Notes: generated from the sequence alone by a model not told the origin. 26,767 bases of DNA from Acidimicrobiia bacterium UBA4744 (GCA_002403855.1 DHIO01000011.1:1-26767), one strand, 5' to 3'; numbered from the stretch's first letter, positions 1 to 7,210 are shown. A program made the numbers and translations.

Positions 1-112
1 GACAACCAACCACCGGCCATCGAATTCCGGCCCTTTGCCTCTGGGTTTCATTGCCGCGAGGCGCCACAATCGTGGTCGTAGGCTCTAGACGAGCGAAGCC
101 TCGAGGGGAGCA

Positions 113-1471
113 ATGATGACCTCCGACCCCGTTCTCGAAGATCTCAACCCGAACCACATTGCCCGGCAGCAATTCGACGCTGCCTTGGCCTATTTGCCGG
201 AGCTGACGGTCTGCCCCGGCATGGCGGACTGGCTGTTCGAACCTGAACGCATCGTGAAGGTCGCCCTCCCCGTGCGGCTCAACGACGGATGCGTGCACGT
301 GTTTCACGGATACCGCGTCCTCCATTCGACCTTGCGCGGGCCGGGCAAGGGAGGCATCAGATTCCATCCCAACGTCGACGAGGAAGAGGTGAAGGCACTG
401 GCGGCCTGGATGACCCTCAAATGCGCCTTGGTCGACGTCCCCTTTGGCGGAGCCAAGGGCGGCGTTGCGTGTGACCCCCGTGAATTGACACCTTACGAGA
501 AGTCTCGGATCACCAGACGCTTCATCGCGGCATTGGGCGACAATATCGGGCCGTACACCGACATCCCCGCCCCCGACGTCTATACCGACGCTCAGACGAT
601 GGCATGGGTCTACGACACCTACTCGATGATGCATCCCGGTGACAACAACCTTCCGGTAGTGACGGGCAAGCCGCTCGACCTTGGTGGCTCACCGGGCCGG
701 GCTCAGGCCACGGCTCAGGGGTCGCTCTTCGCCGCCGAGCACTACCTCGAGCTGGGTGGGAGCCCCGAGCTCACCGGCCTCAAAGGCGCCACCGTGGCCG
801 TCCAGGGATTCGGCAACGCCGGCCGCAACGCTGCTCGATTGTTCTCGGCGGCGGGTGCCATGGTGGTGGCAGTCAGCGACTCCAAGGGAGGCATCTACGA
901 CCCCGGCGGCCTCGACGTGTCGAAAGTCGAGGTTCACAAGGACGAAACCGGATCGGTGGTTGGGCTCGAAGGGACCAAATTCCTCGAAGCGGGCGAGGTC
1001 CTGGAGGTCCCCTGTGACATCCTGATTCCGGCAGCCTTGGAGAACCAGATCACCGCCGCCAACGCCGACCGGATCGAAGCCCACGTCATCGTGGAGGCAG
1101 CCAACGGGCCCACGACACCCGCTGCCGACCGGATCCTCAACGAGAAGGGCATCCACGTGCTCCCCGACATCCTGGCCAACGCCGGTGGTGTGCTCGTCAG
1201 CTACTACGAATGGGTTCAGAACTTGGAGAACCAGCAGTGGGAAGAGCATGAGGTGCTCGAGAAACTCCGTCGCAAGATGCAACGGGCGACGGAAAGGGTA
1301 GTGACGAAGCGCGTCGCTTTGATCGAGGGACACGCTCACTACCAGGAGGTGCTGAGACGTAGGGATCCCGAAGCGCCCGAGATGCCGGTCGCCGATCTAC
1401 GCACGGCCGCCTACGTGGTTGCGGTTGGTGCGTGCAGCGCCACTGCCACCCAGCGGGGCATCTGGCCCTGA
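113..1471 (+). CDS. gdhA: Glu/Leu/Phe/Val dehydrogenase, probably glutamate dehydrogenase
   Basis: Predicted to interconvert glutamate and 2-oxoglutarate plus ammonia with NAD(P), in the cytoplasm. The 452-aa length fits hexameric glutamate dehydrogenases; leucine dehydrogenases are about 90 residues shorter. The substrate region has GPGKGGIRFHP (residues 76-86) and PFGGAKGGV (110-118) with the catalytic lysine at about 115. The Rossmann motif is VAVQGFGNAGRNAA (228-241), and LPDILANAGGVLVSYYEW follows in the C-terminal half. The tail ends in QRGIWP, like the RGIYP end common in the family. The start is the first of two adjacent ATG codons behind GAGGGGAGCA, a good ribosome binding site. A GC-rich hairpin about 55 bases after the stop could end the transcript. 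The family call is very secure; glutamate rather than another amino acid is inferred from length and motifs, and NAD versus NADP use cannot be read here. Confidence 0.95.
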   Translation: MMTSDPVLEDLNPNHIARQQFDAALAYLPELTVCPGMADWLFEPERIVKVALPVRLNDGCVHVFHGYRVLHSTLRGPGKGGIRFHPNVDEEEVKALAAWMTLKCALVDVPFGGAKGGVACDPRELTPYEKSRITRRFIAALGDNIGPYTDIPAPDVYTDAQTMAWVYDTYSMMHPGDNNLPVVTGKPLDLGGSPGRAQATAQGSLFAAEHYLELGGSPELTGLKGATVAVQGFGNAGRNAARLFSAAGAMVVAVSDSKGGIYDPGGLDVSKVEVHKDETGSVVGLEGTKFLEAGEVLEVPCDILIPAALENQITAANADRIEAHVIVEAANGPTTPAADRILNEKGIHVLPDILANAGGVLVSYYEWVQNLENQQWEEHEVLEKLRRKMQRATERVVTKRVALIEGHAHYQEVLRRRDPEAPEMPVADLRTAAYVVAVGACSATATQRGIWP

Positions 1472-1754
1472 GGTCTCGATCCGTCGGTCTCCGGGCGCGC
1501 CGGCCACCCTGAGATTCTCAGCTGGTCGGCCCGTCGGGGCCGGGTTTCTGTCGCAGGTCGCCCTCTGGAGTTTCTTTCGCCTACAATCTGAGCACGGCGG
1601 TAGACCGATGCCGCCCGGTGAGACAGGTTCCGAAAAAGTTGATTCTTCCCGCTCCTTCCCAATCCACGTCGGCTGCTCGCGGTTCGCGTCCGGATTACAA
1701 GGCGAGTGAAGCAAAGCGGCTTTCCGGCATCAGTCGTCAGGAAAGGAGTGCTCG
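1472..1754 (+). promoter_or_regulatory. Intergenic region with candidate -10 box and structured leader of the RRM gene
   Basis: No convincing gene was found in this 283-base stretch. TACAAT at 1582-1587 is a good -10 candidate, but no recognisable -35 lies 16-18 bases upstream. About 8 bases after it, GGCGG (1596-1600) pairs with CCGCC (1611-1615), flanked by CAC and GTG that can also pair, so a transcript would begin with a hairpin. The rest of the leader, to the small ORF at 1755, shows no riboswitch motif I can name. A leader of roughly 290 bases before the RRM start suggests post-transcriptional control, which is inference. Confidence 0.4.
1527..1548 (+). terminator. Possible terminator after the glutamate dehydrogenase gene
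   Basis: A 6-bp perfect stem (CGGCCC, loop GTCG, GGGCCG) is followed by GGTTTCT. It lies 55 bases after the dehydrogenase stop. The short weak T-run makes this a tentative call. Confidence 0.4.
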
Positions 1755-1886
1755 ATGGTTTCGGCGCACCGAACAGTCGGATGCGCGATCAGTGTCGTTT
1801 CTGCCCCAATAGGAAGTACGCTCGCGGTTTTCTCTTCGGAAGTTGGCCTCGAGACGGTGATTGTTGATAGGAAGGTCGAAGGATGA
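1755..1886 (+). CDS. 43-aa small ORF, translationally coupled to the RRM gene
   Basis: An uninterrupted 43-codon frame starts at ATG 1755 behind AAAGGAG with about 6 bases of spacing, one of the best ribosome binding sites in the window. Its stop TGA (1884-1886) overlaps the RRM start codon (1883-1885) in an ATGA arrangement, and the RRM gene's own AGGAAGG lies inside the small ORF. The product begins MVSAHRTVGCAISVV and ends VDRKVEG; I recognise no domain. Roughly half of its third codon positions are G or C, clearly lower than in the surrounding genes, so it may be a regulatory leader peptide rather than a conserved protein. Translation of the small ORF would be expected to influence translation of the RRM gene. 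Function is unknown; the arrangement is seen directly, the regulatory role is inferred. Confidence 0.5.
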   Translation: MVSAHRTVGCAISVVSAPIGSTLAVFSSEVGLETVIVDRKVEG

Positions 1887-2176
1887 ACATCTATGTAGGA
1901 AACCTGCCCTGGTCGTACTCTTCGGAGGACCTCGAGCGGCTGTTCGAGGAGCACGGCGCGGTGACGTCGGCCAACGTGATCATGGACCGGGCCACCAACC
2001 GATCGCGGGGCTTCGGTTTCGTCGAAATGGAGTCCGAAGAGGAAGCCCGGAAGGCGATCCAGGAGCTGGAAGGAGCGGATGTCGGAGGCCGCAAACTGAC
2101 CGTCAACGAAGCTCGCCCGCGTCAACCTCGTTCGGGTGGGGGCGGTGGCTACGGAGGTGGCCGCGATCGATACTGA
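1883..2176 (+). CDS. RRM-domain RNA-binding protein with glycine-rich tail
   Basis: A 97-aa protein made of one RNA recognition motif. RNP2 is IYVGNL at residues 3-8 and RNP1 is RGFGFVEM at about 43-50, both with the aromatic residues that stack on RNA bases. The last 20 residues are a short glycine/arginine tail (SGGGGGYGGG). Single-RRM proteins of this size with a Gly-rich tail are known from cyanobacteria and other bacteria, often cold-induced, and are thought to act as RNA chaperones or mRNA-binding factors. The start is ATG 1883, overlapping the stop of the upstream small ORF, with AGGAAGG upstream. A strong terminator follows 40 bases after the stop. Cold induction is inferred from family knowledge and the long leader, not shown by the sequence. 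Confidence 0.93.
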   Translation: MNIYVGNLPWSYSSEDLERLFEEHGAVTSANVIMDRATNRSRGFGFVEMESEEEARKAIQELEGADVGGRKLTVNEARPRQPRSGGGGGYGGGRDRY

Positions 2177-2215
2177 CCGGCAAGCGGCCAACGGCCACCG
2201 TCGCTGATGGCCACC

Positions 2216-2250
2216 AAGGACCCTTCGCCGGGCGGTGAAGGGTCCTTCTC
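2216..2250 (+). terminator. Strong hairpin terminator after the RRM gene
   Basis: A perfect 11-bp stem (AAGGACCCTTC, 2216-2226, with GAAGGGTCCTT, 2237-2247) encloses a 10-base loop and is followed by CTCT. It sits 40 bases after the RRM stop. It overlaps the longest possible reading frame of the next gene, which argues for a later start of that gene. Confidence 0.75.
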
Positions 2251-2269
2251 TACACGCCACGTCGACGGA

Positions 2270-2818
2270 ATGCGACGGGCGTTCCGGATGCTGAACCGGA
2301 TCATGGTTCCACTGTGGCGGCTGGGACTGGGTGGCATGCTCAACTCCTGGCCCACGGTCGGTGGACGCCTGATGGTGCTGGTACATCCCGGACGCCGCTC
2401 AGGCCGGGTGTATCGAACCCCTCTCAACTACGCAGTCGTCGCCGGTCGCATCTACTGCTTGGCAGGGTTTGGCGATTCGACCGACTGGTATCTCAATGCC
2501 CTGGCCGCCCGACGGGTTGAGGTGTGGCTTCCGGACGGCTGGTGGGAAGTGGAAGCCGTCGACGTGTCGGATGTTCCAGAGCGCCTCGATTTGATGAGGG
2601 CCGTGTTGATCGGCAGCGGGTTCGCGACCTACCTCGCAGGAATCGACCCGCGACGATTGTCCGACACCCGGCTCGACGACAAGACCAGAGACTATCGGCT
2701 CCTCCGGCTCGAGCGAACGGAGGCCCGAACCGGCAAGGGAGGCCCGGGAGACCTGGCCTGGACGTGGCCCCTGGCCACCCTGCTGGTTCTCCTCGGGCGC
2801 CGCCGGCGTCGGTCGTAG
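2270..2818 (+). CDS. Ddn-like (DUF385) nitroreductase family, deazaflavin-dependent oxidoreductase
   Basis: A 182-aa member of the F420H2-dependent quinone/nitroreductase family (Ddn-like, DUF385), common in actinobacteria. It has the family core GRLMVLVHPGRRSGRVYRTP, followed by AGRIYCLAGFGDSTDWYLNAL and a beta-strand stretch VEVWLPDGWWEVEA. The N-terminus is amphipathic (MLNRIMVPLWRLGLGG), which in relatives packs over the cofactor or membrane surface. The C-terminus is unusual: a hydrophobic LAWTWPLATLLVLLG followed by five arginines, perhaps a membrane anchor. The frame is open upstream to ATG 2207, but that stretch is the RRM terminator, so ATG 2270 (or 2288) is preferred. Neither has a strong ribosome binding site. 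The physiological substrate is unknown. Confidence 0.8.
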   Translation: MRRAFRMLNRIMVPLWRLGLGGMLNSWPTVGGRLMVLVHPGRRSGRVYRTPLNYAVVAGRIYCLAGFGDSTDWYLNALAARRVEVWLPDGWWEVEAVDVSDVPERLDLMRAVLIGSGFATYLAGIDPRRLSDTRLDDKTRDYRLLRLERTEARTGKGGPGDLAWTWPLATLLVLLGRRRRRS

Positions 2819-3148
2819 GGGGGTCTCCTCGAGCTGCGGGCGCAGTACGAAGGGATCATGACATAGGGCCGTTCGGCTCTATGTCGAACACGCCACAATG
2901 TGCGATTCTTCGCATGTAACGCGGTCGGGCCGGCCCTCAACGGCGACCGGACCGGCGGAAACTCCCCAACCATCAACCTCCCTCTGAGGGGGGTTTCCGC
3001 GTCTGGACCAGTTTTCCGCTCTCCCCCGAAGCGGGTTGGATTGCAGAAGGTGTCGAGCCCGGGCACGACCCGACGGGCGGACCAATAGGAAGGCGCCCGG
3101 GCAATCTTCGAGGCAGGAGCCGGCAATCGAGTAAGAAAGACGGCCGGA
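2819..3148. other. 330-base gap between convergent genes, rich in hairpins
   Basis: No convincing coding frame. Three inverted repeats lie close together. (1) 2859-2886 is a 12-bp stem with GTTC loop and two G-T pairs. (2) 2898-2917 is an 8-bp stem with TTCT loop and two wobble pairs. (3) 2955-3000 is a 13-bp stem (GCGGAAACTCCCC with GGGGGGTTTCCGC, one wobble) around a 20-base loop that contains a competing short hairpin CCCTC-T-GAGGG. None is followed by a clear T-run on either strand. They may end transcription of the convergent neighbours or form a small RNA. The rest (3001-3148) shows nothing I can name. Confidence 0.5.
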
Positions 3149-4198
3149 TCAGCCGGCGGTCCTCAGCACGTAGTCTCCGGCGGCGTCGTCCCATTCGAAC
3201 TCGATCAACCCGCGCGCCTGCGCCGCTTTGCAGAACTGCAGGAAGCCACCAAAACCGTAGCGCTTCTCCGTGAAACCCGGTTGTTGCTTCTGAAGTTGGT
3301 TCTTGAGTCCGGACATCACCGGCGGGCCGCTGTCCTTCTCGAGATCGGCCACGACCTGTTGCAGGAGAGCGAAGGCGGCGTCTTCCTCCCGCCCCTCGGA
3401 AGGAAACTCCACCTCAGGATCACCTTTGGCGGTGCCTTCGGTGAGTTCGACCACCCTTCGTTCCTCGAGGTGGCGCAGCAGCTCGCCGAAGGCGCGGAAG
3501 CCGTAGTCGGGTTCACTGAAGGTCGGGTCCTTGCGCAGCAACGCCCGTTTCAGCGACGAGGCGAGCACGGCGCCTCCGCTGGTTCGCTGCAGGCCGGCCA
3601 GGGTTTGGGTCACGAGCGCCGCCAGGTCGTCCACCGTCGCCGGCTCCTTGGAGGGTTCGGGCACTTCATTCGCCACCGGTTCGGCGGGTCGGCCGCGCCT
3701 CTTGCGACGACTCGTTACTTCGACTCCTTCAAGGCTGTCGTAGAACAGGAACTCGTCGCAGGCCGGAGGCAGAAGCGAAGACGTCGAGCCCTTGATACCC
3801 ACCCCGATCACGCGGCGATTGAGTTCCCTCAACTTGTGGACCAGCGGGGTGAAGTCGCTGTCGCCGGTGCCGATCACGAAGGTCGTGATGTAGTCACGTT
3901 CGAACGCCATTTCCAGCGCATCCACCGCCATTTTGATGTCGGCCGCGTTCTTGCGGGCCGGTCCCATTCGCTGGGGGATCTCTATCAGCTCGACGTGGTG
4001 ATGGGTGAGCTGCTGCCGATCATCACCAAAGAACGACCAATCCGCGTATGCCCGCCGGACGACAACCCGACCGCGTTCGGCCAAGGCATCGGTGATCGGT
4101 TTCAGGTCGAACTGAACTCCGTCCAGACTGTCCCGGGCCCCGATCGCCAGGTTCTCATAGTCCAGAAAGAGGGCAATCCGTTCTTCGTCTGCGGCCAT
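3149..4198 (-). CDS. NYN-domain ribonuclease-like protein with two C-terminal LOTUS/OST-HTH-like domains
   Basis: A 349-aa protein. Residues 1 to about 150 form a NYN (PIN-like) nuclease domain: FLDYEN with Asp13, KNAADIKM with Asp87, and VIGTGDSDFTPLV with Asp113 and Asp115 supply the acidic metal-binding residues of this fold. After a basic, proline-rich linker (RRKRRGR, about 153-180) come two related helical modules, about 181-245 and 263-345. They share the patterns PTFSEPDYGFRAFGELL and PGFTEKRYGFGGFLQFC, typical of OST-HTH/LOTUS RNA-binding domains. The likely role is RNA cleavage or RNA turnover. The frame is open far upstream, but ATG 4198 is chosen because the NYN fold starts there and the upstream sequence is the neighbour's antisense. 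Its ribosome binding site is poor. The HAD gene diverges 75 bases away. Confidence 0.85.
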   Translation of the reverse strand: MAADEERIALFLDYENLAIGARDSLDGVQFDLKPITDALAERGRVVVRRAYADWSFFGDDRQQLTHHHVELIEIPQRMGPARKNAADIKMAVDALEMAFERDYITTFVIGTGDSDFTPLVHKLRELNRRVIGVGIKGSTSSLLPPACDEFLFYDSLEGVEVTSRRKRRGRPAEPVANEVPEPSKEPATVDDLAALVTQTLAGLQRTSGGAVLASSLKRALLRKDPTFSEPDYGFRAFGELLRHLEERRVVELTEGTAKGDPEVEFPSEGREEDAAFALLQQVVADLEKDSGPPVMSGLKNQLQKQQPGFTEKRYGFGGFLQFCKAAQARGLIEFEWDDAAGDYVLRTAG

Positions 4199-4273
4199 AC
4201 CCGCAGGGTAGCGCCCGGTCGAGGACTCCCGGAGACGGTCTGGTACCGTGACCGGAGCGACCCGGTGGAGTTC

Positions 4274-5044
4274 ATGACGGATTCTGCAGCAGCTTTCTTC
4301 GATCTCGACCGTACTCTCATCAGCGGGTCCTCCGTATTCGTGTTCGGCATGGCGGCGTGGCGATCCGGGTTGGTTCCCACCGGTGATCTCATCAAAGACG
4401 CCCGCAGTGCGATCGGCTTCCGGATGTCGGGAGCCTCCGACGAGAAGACCGCGACGGTCCGGGACCGTATCCTCAGCGCCATTGCCGATACCACGGTGGA
4501 GGACCTGAGGGCCCTCGGTGATCAAGTCATTCCCCGGCTCCTCGAGGACGTACGCCTCGAATCCCGTGGCCTGATCGACTTGCACCACGACGCCGGCCGG
4601 GACACCTACATCGTCTCCGCCTCACCCATCGAAATCGTTGAGGACCTGGCCGTCGAGATGGGCATGAGCGGCGGAATCGGCACAGTTGCCGAGGTGGTCG
4701 ACGGTGTCTACACAGGTCGTCTGGCCGAGCCGTTCTGCTACGGAGAGGGCAAGGTGCAGGCCGTGGGCAAACTGGTAGCCGAGCGAGGTTACGACCTGCG
4801 CCTCTCCTACGCCTACAGCGATTCGGTCGGCGATCTGCCCTTTCTCGAGATGGTCGGCCATCCGGTTGCCGTCAATCCGGATCGGGCCCTGCAGCACCTG
4901 GCGTACCACCGCGGATGGCCGGTCGTCGTGTTCAGTCGCAAGGCCAAAAAGGTCATCAAGACGACCACCGCCGTGACCGGGGCGGTCGGGCTGGCCGGCG
5001 CCACCTATCTCTTCGGACGCCACCAGGGCCGGCTGAGCGCATGA
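4274..5044 (+). CDS. HAD-IB family phosphatase (SerB-like)
   Basis: A 256-aa haloacid dehalogenase superfamily IB hydrolase. Motif I is FFDLDRTLISGSS (Asp10, Asp12). Motif II is the YIVSAS stretch, a lysine sits in YGEGKVQAV, and motif IV is YSDSVGDLPFLEM. The cap between motifs I and II is helical, as in the SerB/CicA group. Actinobacterial relatives are often fused to a lysophospholipid acyltransferase; here there is no such fusion. Instead the C-terminus has a short hydrophobic segment (TAVTGAVGLAGATYLFG) that could touch the membrane. The substrate cannot be read from sequence; phosphoserine, a lysophosphatidate-like lipid or a small sugar phosphate are possible. The start is ATG 4274 behind GGTGGAG with 3 bases of spacing; a longer open frame upstream is only antisense of the NYN gene. 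Confidence 0.87.
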   Translation: MTDSAAAFFDLDRTLISGSSVFVFGMAAWRSGLVPTGDLIKDARSAIGFRMSGASDEKTATVRDRILSAIADTTVEDLRALGDQVIPRLLEDVRLESRGLIDLHHDAGRDTYIVSASPIEIVEDLAVEMGMSGGIGTVAEVVDGVYTGRLAEPFCYGEGKVQAVGKLVAERGYDLRLSYAYSDSVGDLPFLEMVGHPVAVNPDRALQHLAYHRGWPVVVFSRKAKKVIKTTTAVTGAVGLAGATYLFGRHQGRLSA

Positions 5045-5182
5045 CGGTTGCCTGCGATCGGCAACACGGTGACCGGCGGTGATCCGCCGTCCACCTCTCG
5101 TCGGAAGATATCGTCCGATCGAGTCGCGCCTGGTTCCTGCCAAGCGCTTCAACGGCACCGGTCCACCGGTGCAGGCCCGGCG

Positions 5183-5641
5183 ATGAGCGAAGCCACCATT
5201 CGGATCATCACCGCGGCCGAGGCCTTTCCGATGCGCCGCTACCTCCTCAGACCGATGCTTCCGGGGGCCGCCTCCCGTTACGACGGAGATGATCACCCCG
5301 ATGCCGTCCACCTCGGCGCGTTCTTCGACCTGGGAAGCGGAGAAGAACTGGTCGGGGTGGCCTCTTTCCTACCGCGGACCGCGGACGGAGAGGTCAGCCG
5401 CCGGGTCTACCAGCTGCAGGGAATCGTCATCCTTCCGGCGGTCCGCAACACCGGTATCGGAACCACCCTGGCCGAGCACGGCATCACCCTCTTGTTCGAG
5501 CGCGGGGCGAGAAGCGTCTGGTGCAACGGCCGAACCCCGGCCGGTCCTTTCTACGAACGCCTAGGATTCCGCCCCGTCGGCAGCGAGTTCATCACCCCCG
5601 GAACCGGACCCCACTACCGGTTCGTGAGGGATCTGAGCTGA
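5183..5641 (+). CDS. GNAT family N-acetyltransferase
   Basis: A 152-aa single-domain GNAT protein, expected to move an acetyl group from acetyl-CoA to an amine. The acetyl-CoA binding motif A is seen as LQGIVILPAVRNTGIGTTL (R-x-x-G-x-G loop), and motif B as FYERLGFRPVG. The substrate is not predictable. The start is ATG 5183, where the fold begins; the open frame upstream to 5048 contains no family sequence, although the ribosome binding site at 5183 is weak. It lies 138 bases after the phosphatase gene and 49 bases before a small membrane protein on the same strand. Confidence 0.85.
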   Translation: MSEATIRIITAAEAFPMRRYLLRPMLPGAASRYDGDDHPDAVHLGAFFDLGSGEELVGVASFLPRTADGEVSRRVYQLQGIVILPAVRNTGIGTTLAEHGITLLFERGARSVWCNGRTPAGPFYERLGFRPVGSEFITPGTGPHYRFVRDLS

Positions 5642-5690
5642 AGGCAGCTCACTCCCCCTGTTATCCGGCCCAAGAGAGTTGAATAGGGAA

Positions 5691-6092
5691 ATGCCCCGAT
5701 TACCGCTTCATGCCTCCACGCTCGGAGGAATCGCTGCAGGCGCCGTGCTTCTGTTCGTTCCCCCCTTCGTCCTCGAGGCGGTGACGGCCGAGGAATGGGA
5801 AATCGGAGTGCTGAGATTTGTGGGCCTTGCCACCGTGTCCCTGGCGCTGATGTGGGACCGGGCCAAGAACCAGAGTGGGACCACCCTTCGCCCGGCACGC
5901 CGGCGGGCCGTTACAGCATGGATTCTGCTGGCCGCCTACCTGGTTTCAACAACGGGGCTGTTGCTGATCCTGGGGTTTTCGCTGCTGATGGCCTCCGCGC
6001 TCGAGATTGCCCTCGAACGGGCCGTGGCCTACTCAGATGCGCTGCGCCGGCAGATCGATCCGCCCAACCGGCCTCCGACCTCGACAATCTGA
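5691..6092 (+). CDS. Small hypothetical membrane protein
   Basis: A 133-aa protein with no family I recognise. Hydropathy suggests three to four membrane segments: GGIAAGAVLLFVPPFVLEAV, VLRFVGLATVSLALMW, and a long stretch from ILLAAYLVSTTGLLLIL through GFSLLMASALEI. A basic loop (RPARRRA) follows the second segment. The tail (RRQIDPPNRPPTSTI) is polar. The start is ATG 5691 behind AGGGA with very short spacing; TTG 5679 with GAGAG directly upstream is an alternative adding four residues. It ends 53 bases before the convergent CYTH gene. Third codon positions are G/C rich, supporting that it is real. Confidence 0.65.
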   Translation: MPRLPLHASTLGGIAAGAVLLFVPPFVLEAVTAEEWEIGVLRFVGLATVSLALMWDRAKNQSGTTLRPARRRAVTAWILLAAYLVSTTGLLLILGFSLLMASALEIALERAVAYSDALRRQIDPPNRPPTSTI

Positions 6093-6145
6093 ACCCGGTC
6101 GGGCCACGATAGGCGTCGCCGCCGACAGACAGGGAGTTGGTCGTC

Positions 6146-6610
6146 CTACCAGGTCGAGTAGGGGTGGGAGATGAGGTTGGCGTTGAAGTAGCGTGGATCT
6201 CCGGTGACCTCATCGCCTATCCAGTCGGGCAACTCGATCTCCTGGTCCTCGGTCTCGAGTTCCACCTCGGCAACGATCAAGCCGGCATTGACACCTCCGA
6301 ACTCATCCACCTCCCACATCAAGCCCTGGTGCTCGATGACGTGGCGATGCTTCTCGATGGTGGGTTGCTCGCACAGCTCATCCAGCATCTCCAGAGCGTC
6401 GGATAGCGGGATCGAGTATTCGTACTCGGACCGCGTCGCGCCCACCGTGGGGCCCTTGATGGTGAGCGTTCCCTCCGCACCGACCACCCGGAGCCGCACC
6501 GTACGTTCCTTCGCCGTCGAGAGATAGCCTTGCCGAAACAAAGTGCCCGTGCCAAGATCGCGCCACTCGTCGCCCTCGACGAGAAATTTTCGTTCGATCT
6601 CGATTGCCAC
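6146..6610 (-). CDS. CYTH-domain protein (triphosphate tunnel metalloenzyme family)
   Basis: A 154-aa protein with the CYTH signature EIERKFLV (residues 4-11, ExExK). Further on it has alternating charged strands typical of the tunnel fold: TVRLRVVG, TLTIKGP, EYEYSIP, MWEVDEFGG and IVAEVELETEDQEIELP. Bacterial members of this size hydrolyse inorganic triphosphate or other triphosphates with Mg or Mn; some relatives make cAMP or act on thiamine triphosphate. The short single-domain form with an intact ExExK fits a small triphosphatase. The start is GTG 6610 behind AAGGAGGGG, the strongest ribosome binding site nearby. The gene upstream ends 18 bases away, so the two are probably co-transcribed. 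Confidence 0.88.
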   Translation of the reverse strand: MAIEIERKFLVEGDEWRDLGTGTLFRQGYLSTAKERTVRLRVVGAEGTLTIKGPTVGATRSEYEYSIPLSDALEMLDELCEQPTIEKHRHVIEHQGLMWEVDEFGGVNAGLIVAEVELETEDQEIELPDWIGDEVTGDPRYFNANLISHPYSTW

Positions 6611-6628
6611 GTCCCCTCCTTCTCGGCG

Positions 6629-7210
6629 TCAGGCGGCGTTCAACCCCAATGTTTCGCTGATGAAGGCGGGGTAGCTCCGATTCTCATGCGTCCCCAAACC
6701 AAGCCGTTCGTGAGCGACACGCAGCGCGGCCAGATCTTCCGACTCGACCGCCACGGTCTGCATCCCGCGGCCCGCTACGACCACGTCCGAGATCTCGGCC
6801 AGGCAGCCCTCCAACTGATAGGACACGCGCAGTTTCAAGACTTCCACCGCGCTGAGGGCCAGATGTGGTGTGACGACCTCATGGATGAACTCGTCCGACG
6901 TGTACAGATCCCGGTCAAGAACCGGCGGAACGAGCCCCAGAATCGGGAAGAGTTTCAGGGCCAGCAGGTGGGCGGAGACGGGGAAAGCAATCTTGAGCTG
7001 TGGCTCCCATTGTTCGAATCCGTCAACTACGTCGACCAGAACCTTGACGTCGAGCAAGCTCGCCCGGATCTTCGGGTTCACCGCCTTCGAAGCAGAAGAA
7101 ACGTAGGTCTCCGCGCTCTGCCGGACCTCACCTCGCCGTCCGAGATCGACCAAACGGCCGGCGACGTCGGTCAGGTGTTCTCCCCACACGCGATACTCAA
7201 AACGGGGCAC
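6629..7210 (-). CDS. Uncharacterised protein encoded with the CYTH gene, possibly CYTH-like
   Basis: A 193-aa soluble protein; I recognise no named family. Conserved-looking stretches are FEYRVWG (residues 4-10), NPKIRASLLDVK (45-56), VDGFEQWEP (62-70), VEVLKLRVSYQLEGCLAEI (122-140) and TVAVESED (172-179). The alternating acidic and basic residues on predicted strands (FEYR, KIR, DVK, KLR, AEI, ESED) resemble the lining of a CYTH tunnel, so it may be a diverged member of that fold. This is inference; the ExExK motif is absent. The start is GTG 7210 behind GGAGGCA; the frame is open further up without a better site. It is the first gene of the pair, 18 bases ahead of the CYTH gene. Its partner suggests a role with phosphate or polyphosphate compounds. 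Confidence 0.75.
   Translation of the reverse strand: MPRFEYRVWGEHLTDVAGRLVDLGRRGEVRQSAETYVSSASKAVNPKIRASLLDVKVLVDVVDGFEQWEPQLKIAFPVSAHLLALKLFPILGLVPPVLDRDLYTSDEFIHEVVTPHLALSAVEVLKLRVSYQLEGCLAEISDVVVAGRGMQTVAVESEDLAALRVAHERLGLGTHENRSYPAFISETLGLNAA

Noticed and set aside
3281..4273. Long plus-strand extension of the HAD phosphatase frame
   Set aside because: It is antisense of the NYN/LOTUS gene; the HAD motif I begins just after ATG 4274 with a good ribosome site.
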